10,580 bases of DNA. Source: an uncultured Pelosinus sp. (GTDB lineage: Bacteria > Bacillota > Negativicutes > UMGS1260). Below the pieces are notes generated by a model. That model worked only from the letters and a program-made list of their open reading frames with translations. It had not been told where the DNA came from and did not search any database. Below are positions 1 through 5,097 of the stretch, piece after piece; the stretch's first letter is position 1; every line of letters starts with the position of its first letter. Where the stretch lies: assembly GCA_900550105.1 (NCBI GenBank), contig URQW01000092.1, positions 1 through 10,580 of the forward strand, read 5' to 3'. The position numbers and the translations under genes were made by a program.

Positions 1-1005
1 TGGCGGGTTACCGCAGAAGATTGGGAGCATCATAATGCTTATGAAAACTACTTGCAAGCTGTGGAAGTCATGCTGGAAAAAACGGATACAGATGCGGCGC
101 CTTGGCTGATTGTCGAGGCAACTGACAAGCGGTTTGCTACTGTGAAAATTTTGACAGCTTTTGCGCAAGCGTTGGAAGAAAAAATTGACTTGATTCGACG
201 CGAGCAGGAACAGAAAGCGAGTGTTTTGTCAGATCCTCTACCTACTGTTGATCCCTTATTTACGACAGCACAGTTTGATCAAAAACTGTTGAAAAGCTCT
301 ATGTTGAACGAAGTGGATCTGTCTTTAACGATCGACGAGGCGACGTATCAGGAAAAACTTAAGAAGTATCAGGAAAGAATTCGTGAAATTGAATATACTA
401 TCTATACGAAAAAAATGCCGGTACTTATTGTTTTCGAAGGCTGGGATGCCGCCGGTAAAGGCGGGGCGATTCGCCGCTTGACGCAACATATGGACCCGCG
501 GGGCTATACGGTTGTGCCGATTGCCGCCCCAAATGATGAAGAAAAAAGCCATCATTATTTGTGGCGCTTTTGGCGAAGCATGCCTAAGCAAGGGCATATT
601 GCCATTTTTGATCGTAGCTGGTACGGTCGGGTCATGGTTGAACGCGTGGAAGGGTTTTGTCGTGAGGAAGAGTGGCGCCGGGCCTATCGGGAAATCAATG
701 AAATGGAAGAGCAATGGGCTCATTTTGGCGCTCCCATCATTAAATTTTGGCTTCATATCAGTAAGGAAGAACAAAAGCGCCGCTTTGAAGAACGGCAGTC
801 GACGCCAGAGAAGGAATGGAAGATTACTGGTGAGGATTGGCGTAATCGTGAAAAGTGGGAACAGTATGAAACGGCAGTTGATGAAATGTTTTTCCGTACA
901 AGCACTTCCTATGCTCCCTGGACCATTGTAGAAGCCGAATCAAAGCCCTATGCTAGGATTAAAGTCTTAAAAACTGTTTTAGAGACAATTGAAAACAAAT
1001 TATGA
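1..1005 (+). CDS. pap: Polyphosphate:AMP phosphotransferase (tandem PPK2 domains), 5'-truncated
   Basis: Open from base 1 in frame 1 to TGA at 1003-1005 (334 codons visible); the start lies upstream. Two PPK2-type domains are recognisable. Only the tail of the first is present, but its WRVTAEDW...PWLIVEA segment (codons 1-60) closely matches the end of the second domain (WKITGEDW...PWTIVEA), showing an internal duplication. The second domain is complete: Walker A GWDAAGKGG near visible residue 147, and the Walker B-like FDRSWYGRV around residue 204, both typical of PPK2. Two-domain PPK2 proteins (class II, PAP) transfer phosphate from polyphosphate to AMP, making ADP in the cytoplasm; the family is about 480-500 aa, so roughly 150-170 residues are missing. 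In known members the second domain is the active one, in agreement with the intact motifs here. A phosphate uptake operon follows after 144 bp. A TTG at 52 could be mistaken for a start, but coding continues upstream of it. Confidence 0.9.
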   Translation, partial: WRVTAEDWEHHNAYENYLQAVEVMLEKTDTDAAPWLIVEATDKRFATVKILTAFAQALEEKIDLIRREQEQKASVLSDPLPTVDPLFTTAQFDQKLLKSSMLNEVDLSLTIDEATYQEKLKKYQERIREIEYTIYTKKMPVLIVFEGWDAAGKGGAIRRLTQHMDPRGYTVVPIAAPNDEEKSHHYLWRFWRSMPKQGHIAIFDRSWYGRVMVERVEGFCREEEWRRAYREINEMEEQWAHFGAPIIKFWLHISKEEQKRRFEERQSTPEKEWKITGEDWRNREKWEQYETAVDEMFFRTSTSYAPWTIVEAESKPYARIKVLKTVLETIENKL

Positions 1006-1089
1006 CATGGGAAAACAAAATAAGCTATTTTTAAAATTTACAGAATAATTTTTCTTTACAAAAGAGCGTCAATAAGGTGAAAAACCTAT

Positions 1090-1118
1090 TCGACAAGAGG
1101 AAAAAGCTAAGATATAAT
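1090..1118 (+). promoter_or_regulatory. Sigma-A promoter of the phosphate uptake operon
   Basis: -35 TCGACA (1090-1095), a 17-bp spacer and a perfect -10 TATAAT (1113-1118), predicting transcription from about 1125, some 25 bases ahead of the DUF47 start. The SD AGGAGGG (1137-1143) lies 6 bases before the ATG at 1150. This suggests the pit operon is transcribed separately from the upstream polyphosphate gene, although no clear terminator is visible between them. Two TTTACA hexamers (1037-1042 and 1055-1060) lie upstream. Confidence 0.65.
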
Positions 1119-1149
1119 CAAAGAGGTTGTACGATTAGGAGGGACAAGT

Positions 1150-1779
1150 ATGGGATTTCGACTGAAGCCGAGAGACGGGAATTTTTATGAATATATTGCC
1201 GAGTTAACTGTGCTTGTGCGGCAAAGCGCCGATATGTTGCTTGAGGCAATGAGTCATCCGGAACAATTAGCTGATTTATTCAGTAAAGTGGATGATTTGG
1301 AAAAACAGGCCGATAAAGTGACGGATAAAATTGTCGGACGCCTAAATGATACGTTTATTACACCGCTTGACCGAGAAGATATTTATGCCTTAGCGCAAAA
1401 AATCGACGATGTTATTGATGGTGTCCAAGGAATTGCCGAACGAATGACTCTTTATAATGTAAACAGTGCCTCCGAAGGTGCGTTGCTTTTAGCGGCTCTC
1501 GTAGCGAAAAGCGCGAAGCAAATGGAGCGGGCCTGCTCTTATCTGCCAGACCTAAAGGAAAAGCGGCTAAAAATTGAAGCGCGCTGCGGTCGTATTATTG
1601 AACATGAATCCGAAGGCGATCGATTATATCGACAGGAAATGGCCAAACTATTCCGCGAATGTAAGGATCCTATCGAAATCATCAAGTGGAAAGAGATACT
1701 CATGCTTATGGAAGACGCTCTTGATGATTGTGAAGATGTAGCCGCCTTGCTTAAGGGAGTTTTGTTGAAATATGCCTGA
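1150..1779 (+). CDS. DUF47/PhoU-like phosphate transport accessory protein
   Basis: 209-aa all-helical soluble protein of the DUF47 (PhoU_div, PF01865) family, at the usual family length. It opens with FRLKPRDGNFYEYI and carries the acidic repeats typical of PhoU-like helical bundles: KVDDLEKQADKVTDKI (about residues 46-61), LDREDIYALAQKIDDVIDGV (about 73-92), HESEGDRLYRQEM and LMEDALDDCEDVA near the end. In this fold such E/D-rich positions bind metal clusters. DUF47 genes are almost always paired with a PiT permease, and the protein is thought to modulate or partner the transporter. Here the pit start lies inside the end of this gene (8-bp overlap), indicating translational coupling. The start is the ATG behind AGGAGGG. 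Confidence 0.9.
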   Translation: MGFRLKPRDGNFYEYIAELTVLVRQSADMLLEAMSHPEQLADLFSKVDDLEKQADKVTDKIVGRLNDTFITPLDREDIYALAQKIDDVIDGVQGIAERMTLYNVNSASEGALLLAALVAKSAKQMERACSYLPDLKEKRLKIEARCGRIIEHESEGDRLYRQEMAKLFRECKDPIEIIKWKEILMLMEDALDDCEDVAALLKGVLLKYA

Positions 1780-2767
1780 TTTATCGATTGTTTATGTCGT
1801 TGTCTTTTTCGCACTAGCCTTTGATTATATTAATGGGTTTCATGATACGGCGAATGCGATCGCTACGTCCGTTTCGACGCGGGCCTTGAAACCGAATCAT
1901 GCCATTATTATGGCAACGATTTTAAATTTTTCCGGAGCGCTGTTTAGTACTGGCGTAGCCAAGACTATTGGCGGCGACCTTGTTCGTTCAGCTGACCTAA
2001 TCAATCAACCTATGATTGTGGCGGCCCTAATTGGCGCCATTGGCTGGAATTTAATTACCTGGTGGTACGGTATACCTAGCAGCTCTTCTCATGCTTTAAT
2101 TGGCGGTGTCATTGGCACTGTCGCTTTAAATAGCGGTTGGGATGCTTTGAATGCGGTAGGGATTTTCAAAATTGTTTTATCTTTAATTTTATCGCCAGTG
2201 ATAGCTCTTATTTTTGGTTATTTTATTATGATTATCCTGTTGTGGCTGTTTGGCCGCTTTGCTCCATCAGAACTGAATCATCGCTTTAAAAAGATGCAGT
2301 TACTATCGGCTGCTTTGATGGCTTTTTCGCATGGTTCCAATGATGCGCAAAAATCCATGGGGATTATTACACTAGCCTTACTTAGTGCCGGATATATTCC
2401 AACCTTGGATGTACCGACATGGGTTAAGTTTTCTTGTGCCGCAGCCATGGGGATGGGGACAGCAGTTGGTGGCTGGAAAATTATTAAAACCATGGGCGGG
2501 CGTATTTTCAAACTGGAACCGATTAACGGTTTTGCTGCTGATTTGAACTCGGCTATTGTAATCTTCTCTGCTACATTGCTTCATTTGCCTGTAAGTACGA
2601 CCCATGTAGTAGCTGGTTCAATTATGGGAGTTGGCAGCGCGAAACGAGTGAGCGCTGTTCGTTGGGGCGTTGCCAGACAAATGCTTACAGCTTGGGTTCT
2701 TACGATTCCGTTGAGTGCTGTAACGAGTGCCTTGATTTACCAAGTTGTAATGATTATGTGGCCTTAA
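1772..2767 (+). CDS. pit: PiT-family inorganic phosphate permease
   Basis: 331-aa integral membrane protein of the PiT family (TC 2.A.20), a low-affinity phosphate symporter, at the compact length common in Firmicutes. Both signature repeats are visible: N-terminal FDYINGFHDTANAIA (residues 17-31; D18, N21, D25, N28) and its inverted counterpart SHGSNDAQKSMG (186-197; N190, D191). Each is followed by a companion motif, PSSSSHALIGGVIG in the first half and PVSTTHVVAGSIMG in the second, reflecting the family's two-fold symmetry. About ten hydrophobic segments can be drawn. An AAGGGAG (1753-1759) within the upstream gene is a somewhat distant SD (12 bases), so coupling to DUF47 translation is probable. 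H+ or Na+ coupling cannot be told from sequence alone. Confidence 0.93.
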   Translation: MPDLSIVYVVVFFALAFDYINGFHDTANAIATSVSTRALKPNHAIIMATILNFSGALFSTGVAKTIGGDLVRSADLINQPMIVAALIGAIGWNLITWWYGIPSSSSHALIGGVIGTVALNSGWDALNAVGIFKIVLSLILSPVIALIFGYFIMIILLWLFGRFAPSELNHRFKKMQLLSAALMAFSHGSNDAQKSMGIITLALLSAGYIPTLDVPTWVKFSCAAAMGMGTAVGGWKIIKTMGGRIFKLEPINGFAADLNSAIVIFSATLLHLPVSTTHVVAGSIMGVGSAKRVSAVRWGVARQMLTAWVLTIPLSAVTSALIYQVVMIMWP

Positions 2768-2798
2768 TCTATTCGATTTTCTTATTTTATTTAAAATG

Positions 2799-2820
2799 CA
2801 GAAAAATTCTGTTTATGGGT
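2799..2820 (+). terminator. Possible weak terminator of the pit operon
   Basis: A short CAGAA/TTCTG hairpin (2799-2803 and 2807-2811, 3-base loop) followed by a broken T stretch, 31 bases after the pit stop. The stem is only 5 bp and AT-rich, so termination would be inefficient; read-through into the downstream RNA and its terminator at 3059 is possible. Confidence 0.25.
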
Positions 2821-2831
2821 TTATATACCTA

Positions 2832-2860
2832 TTGCAATTCTTTTCTGATCATGATACTAT
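2832..2860 (+). promoter_or_regulatory. Promoter of the 6S-like RNA (extended -10)
   Basis: -35 TTGCAA (2832-2837), a 17-bp spacer, and -10 TACTAT (2855-2860) preceded by TGA at 2852-2854, i.e. an extended TGn -10. Predicted start about 2867, exactly where the terminal helix of the proposed RNA begins. The -10 sits in a small inverted repeat ATGATA-CTA-TATCAT (2851-2865), which may be incidental or a regulator site. Confidence 0.5.
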
Positions 2861-2866
2861 ATCATC

Positions 2867-3050
2867 AATAGATCTCCTGTGATGTGCGTTAACTTCCTAT
2901 ATGTTCAACCTATGCAATATGTTCGGGATTCCGGTGTTAAAGAAAATGTTAAGCCCTCGTGGAAGGGACAACAAACACTTTAGTCAGGATGCCCACCTGC
3001 GAAGAGCGGGCTTTGAACATATGGAAGGACGGTATTACGGGTTCTTATTA
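2867..3050 (+). ncRNA. ssrS: Probable 6S RNA (RNA polymerase-binding regulatory RNA)
   Basis: A non-coding stretch of about 184 nt that folds into a long rod with a central bubble, the hallmark of 6S RNA, which binds sigma-A RNA polymerase by mimicking an open promoter. Pairings read by eye, outside inward: AATA 2867-2870 with TATT 3046-3049; GTGAT 2879-2883 with ATTAC 3034-3038 (one G-U); CTTCCTATATGTTCAA 2893-2908 with TTGAACATATGGAAG 3013-3027 (one bulge); then a large asymmetric bubble (about 2909-2932 / 2980-3012); GGTGTT 2933-2938 with AACACT 2974-2979; TGTT 2947-2950 with AACA 2970-2973; CCCT 2954-2957 with AGGG 2964-2967, capped by a 6-base loop. The 3' side of the bubble carries GCCCACCTGCGAAGAGCGGGC-like sequence able to form a small hairpin, as in many 6S RNAs. 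It has its own promoter and terminator. The family call rests on architecture and length, not on an alignment; another structured sRNA is the alternative. Confidence 0.62.
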
Positions 3051-3058
3051 AAGAAAGA

Positions 3059-3089
3059 GCAGAGACGAAAGTCTCTGCTTTTTCCTTTT
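3059..3089 (+). terminator. Intrinsic terminator of the 6S-like RNA
   Basis: Perfect 8-bp stem GCAGAGAC (3059-3066) / GTCTCTGC (3071-3078) with a GAAA tetraloop, followed by TTTTTCCTTTT. A textbook Rho-independent terminator placed immediately after the terminal helix of the proposed RNA, supporting a discrete short transcript. Confidence 0.85.
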
Positions 3090-3114
3090 CTCATTTTATA
3101 TAAGGTTCAAAGCC

Positions 3115-3157
3115 AAACAGGCCGTCTCATTCAATTAGAACGAGGCGGCCTGTTTTT
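3115..3157. terminator. Bidirectional terminator between 6S-like RNA and rubrerythrin
   Basis: 14-bp stem AAACAGGCCGTCTC (3115-3128) / GAGGCGGCCTGTTT (3142-3155), with a single G-U on the plus-strand RNA and a 13-base loop. On the plus strand it ends in a TTTTT run; on the minus strand, 18 bases after the rubrerythrin stop, the stem's own TTT plus a broken T tract follow. It most likely serves the minus-strand rubrerythrin gene and doubles as a barrier to transcription from the left. Confidence 0.75.
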
Positions 3158-3175
3158 CTATTTATTTATTCGCTG

Positions 3176-3730
3176 CTAGAAACTCTTATAAACTTTTTTA
3201 GCAGCGCCGCACACGGGACAGTGATCAGGAACTTCATCTAGGATGGTGTGGCCGCAGATCGGACAAACATAGACAGCGTCAAATTTCATATCTTTGCCTT
3301 CTTCAGCCAGTGTTTGAGCATCTTGGAATAATTTAGCATGAATTTTTTCTGCTTCTAGGGCATAATGAAAGGATTTTTCAGCGCCGCTTTCGCTTTGAAA
3401 GTGAGCTGCTTCTAAGTAAACCGGATACATTTGTTCGACTTCATGGAGTTCGCCGGCAATTGCGCCTTTGAGATTTTCGCTTGTTTTGCCTACGCCGAAA
3501 GCTGCACCTGCTGTTACTGCGGCATCGCCTGTTAAGTTACCCATTTCATGAAAATGATTGCTGGCATGTACTTGTTCCGCATAGGCAATGCCTTCGAATA
3601 AGCGGGCAATGTGGGGAAGCTTTTCTTTTTTAGCAATCTCGCCCCAAATGAGATACCTCATATGGGCCATACTTTCGCCGCCATAAGCAGAGTGGAGAAA
3701 ATCAGCAGTCATTGCATTTTTTACAGCCAT
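3176..3730 (-). CDS. rbr: Rubrerythrin
   Basis: 184-aa cytoplasmic non-heme iron protein that reduces hydrogen peroxide in anaerobes using electrons from rubredoxin/NAD(P)H. The N-terminal ferritin-like four-helix domain has all expected diiron ligands: E19, E52 and H55 (EQVH), E94 and E97 (ELHE), E128 and H131 (EKIH). The C-terminal rubredoxin-like knuckle (residues 154-175) has C156-x2-C159 and C171-x2-C174 for the Fe(SCys)4 site. This is the classical order (diiron then rubredoxin), not the reversed form. Start: ATG at 3728-3730 with AAAGGGG 8 bases upstream (3739-3745). The gene is monocistronic, convergent with the 6S-like RNA and divergent from the efflux operon. Confidence 0.96.
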   Translation of the reverse strand: MAVKNAMTADFLHSAYGGESMAHMRYLIWGEIAKKEKLPHIARLFEGIAYAEQVHASNHFHEMGNLTGDAAVTAGAAFGVGKTSENLKGAIAGELHEVEQMYPVYLEAAHFQSESGAEKSFHYALEAEKIHAKLFQDAQTLAEEGKDMKFDAVYVCPICGHTILDEVPDHCPVCGAAKKVYKSF

Positions 3731-3767
3731 TTATAAATCCCCTTTACTAAATATTTTCTTCCTCTTC

Positions 3768-3798
3768 ATTATATACGAAAGTTTTTTCTATTATCCTG
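3768..3798 (-). promoter_or_regulatory. Rubrerythrin promoter with a repeated element at the -35 position
   Basis: Reading the minus strand, a perfect -10 TATAAT occupies 3768-3773, but no TTGACA-like -35 exists at a 16-18 bp spacing. That position is instead covered by CAGGATAATA (3789-3798 on the minus strand), which recurs 41 bp further upstream at 3830-3839. A good -10 without a -35 would fit dependence on an activator, though this is inference only. Confidence 0.4.
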
Positions 3799-3839
3799 CT
3801 GCACGGACGTTCTTGTCATAAAAAGAAGATATTATCCTG
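3789..3839 (-). repeat. Direct repeat of CAGGATAATA in the divergent promoter region
   Basis: The 10-mer TATTATCCTG (CAGGATAATA on the minus strand) is present twice, at 3789-3798 and 3830-3839, in the same orientation with start-to-start distance 41 bp, close to four helical turns. The proximal copy overlaps the missing -35 of rubrerythrin. No known operator consensus was recognised in it. Confidence 0.4.
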
Positions 3840-3890
3840 AAAAAGAAATCACAGGAAAAGTTGCCAAAACATACTGATATAAAAAAAGAT

Positions 3891-3911
3891 GAAAAAGTAT
3901 ATAACTTTTTC
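3891..3911 (+). promoter_or_regulatory. Inverted repeat at the -35 region of the efflux promoter
   Basis: Perfect arms GAAAAAGT (3891-3898) and ACTTTTTC (3904-3911) around ATATA. It covers the place where the -35 box of the efflux promoter (-10 TATAAT, 3923-3928) should lie. A bound regulator here would compete with RNA polymerase. A 21-bp dyad of this type suits a dimeric repressor, but the AT-rich arms leave room for chance. Confidence 0.4.
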
Positions 3912-3922
3912 GATTAAATTGA

Positions 3923-3928
3923 TATAAT
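3923..3928 (+). promoter_or_regulatory. -10 box of the RND efflux operon
   Basis: Perfect TATAAT preceded by ATTGA, 39 bases before the GTG start. No convincing -35 is present at 16-18 bp; that stretch belongs to the inverted repeat at 3891-3911. Predicted transcription start is about 3935. The SD AAGGAGGG is at 3953-3960. Confidence 0.55.
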
Positions 3929-3934
3929 ACAAGC

Positions 3935-3948
3935 TGACTGTATAGTCA
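3935..3948 (+). promoter_or_regulatory. Operator-like palindrome at the efflux transcription start
   Basis: TGACT-GTAT-AGTCA, perfect 5-bp arms with a 4-bp centre, placed about 7 bases after the -10 box and so around the predicted +1. The form (short dyad TGAC-n-GTCA over the start site) resembles operators of TetR-family repressors that control RND pumps. No TetR gene is in the window, so the repressor, if real, is encoded elsewhere. Confidence 0.45.
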
Positions 3949-3966
3949 ATTTAAGGAGGGTGCGCT

Positions 3967-5097
3967 GTGATGCCAGGAAAAAATAAAAAGAGTATGTACA
4001 TCGTACTCGTTATTGCATTCGTGTGTATAGTGCTTGCTAGCTACCGTGTTTATGCGAATGTGGCGGCAAGTAAGAGTAAAGAAACGATGAATAATGCATC
4101 TAAAGCTGTTACCGTTGTGGTGGCAGATGTATCGCGGCGCGATATGGCGCCGCAAGTGGAATTTTCCGCTTCGCTAGAGCCAGTCTGGTTAGCTGATATT
4201 GCCGCCAAAGTGGATGGCCGGTTAGATAACTTGAAGGTCAATGAAGGGGATATCGTTGCTGCTGGTGACTTATTGGGGTCTTTGGAAACAAGTGAGCTTT
4301 CCGCGCAGATATTTCAGGCCCAAGGGAATCTGGCAGCGGCGGAAGCGGCGTTAGATCAAGCTGACGCTGATTATAATCGCTACAGCACGTTAGCGGCTCA
4401 AGGCGCTATTTCGGCTCAGACTATGGATAGTGTAAGAACGAAGAAAAATGCTTCTTTGGGGCAGGTACAAGCGGCGCAGGGAGCTTTGGCGTTGCTGCAG
4501 GAAAAAGTAAAGGAAGCATCGATTCTCGCGCCTAGTCAGGGCGTGATTACGAAACGGTATTTACAGGCAGGGACTTTTGTTCGCTCTGGTACGCCCATTG
4601 TGGCTATTGCTGATGTATCAAGCCTTGTAGCTAAAACGACGATCGGTGAGGGGCAAATTGACGGAATTATGGTAGGAACGCAAGTGAAAGTCAAAGTGGA
4701 TGCTTTGGGCGGACAAGAATTTATGGGCGCAATCACTCGAGTTTCCCCTGTAGCTCAGCTCCCGTCCCGTACTTTTTCCGCTGAAGTTACGATACCGAAT
4801 CCAGCGGGAGCATTAAAAGCCGGCATGTTTGCTAAGGCTACGCTTCCTACTAAGATTCATCAGGCGGCGCTTGTTGTACCAGAAAGTGCTCTCGTTATGA
4901 AAGAAGATCAAAAAACAGTTTTTGTAATTGATGGTGAAAATCGTGCGCGGCAAAAGACGATTACTGTAGGATATGTTGGCGATGGTTGGGCGGAAGTGCT
5001 TTCCGGTCTTGCTGAAGGTGATCAAGTCGTAAATGGGGGCCAGAATAAAATTAAGGATGGTGCGCTGGTTACTCCATCCAAGGAGGCGGCTGGTTAG
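3967..5097 (+). CDS. RND efflux periplasmic adaptor (membrane fusion protein, HlyD/AcrA type)
   Basis: 376-aa adaptor linking the inner-membrane pump to an outer-membrane channel. A single hydrophobic segment (about residues 10-27) after a KNKK basic start acts as membrane anchor; no lipobox is present, so it is not an AcrA-type lipoprotein. Then follow a barrel-sandwich (lipoyl-like) half with VDGRLDNLKVNEGDIV, an Ala/Gln-rich coiled-coil hairpin (about residues 105-182), the second lipoyl half (ILAPSQGVITKRYLQAG), a beta-barrel (VAKTTIGEGQIDGI...) and a membrane-proximal domain with the typical VVPESALV and VLSGLAEGDQVV. Starts GTG (3967) and ATG (3970) are adjacent and both fit the SD AAGGAGGG at 3953-3960; the choice changes one residue. 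The stop TAG shares its last base with the GTG start of the pump. Substrate cannot be inferred. Confidence 0.92.
   Translation: MMPGKNKKSMYIVLVIAFVCIVLASYRVYANVAASKSKETMNNASKAVTVVVADVSRRDMAPQVEFSASLEPVWLADIAAKVDGRLDNLKVNEGDIVAAGDLLGSLETSELSAQIFQAQGNLAAAEAALDQADADYNRYSTLAAQGAISAQTMDSVRTKKNASLGQVQAAQGALALLQEKVKEASILAPSQGVITKRYLQAGTFVRSGTPIVAIADVSSLVAKTTIGEGQIDGIMVGTQVKVKVDALGGQEFMGAITRVSPVAQLPSRTFSAEVTIPNPAGALKAGMFAKATLPTKIHQAALVVPESALVMKEDQKTVFVIDGENRARQKTITVGYVGDGWAEVLSGLAEGDQVVNGGQNKIKDGALVTPSKEAAG

Noticed and set aside
325..774. 149-codon antisense reading frame within the polyphosphate phosphotransferase
   Set aside because: Lies fully opposite a strongly conserved PPK2 domain, with no SD and no recognisable motif; a shadow frame.
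512..931. 139-codon plus-strand frame overlapping the same PPK2 domain
   Set aside because: Out-of-frame shadow of the conserved Walker-motif coding region; no SD or family motif.
2901..3179. Open reading frame of 92 codons on the plus strand in the pit-rubrerythrin gap
   Set aside because: It runs through the folded RNA and both terminators, has no ribosome binding site and no family-like composition; the RNA interpretation explains the stretch better.
3946..4155. Minus-strand 69-codon frame overlapping the adaptor start
   Set aside because: Opposite the N-terminus of the adaptor gene; its composition is random and it would begin inside a coding gene with no SD. Not a missing divergent regulator.
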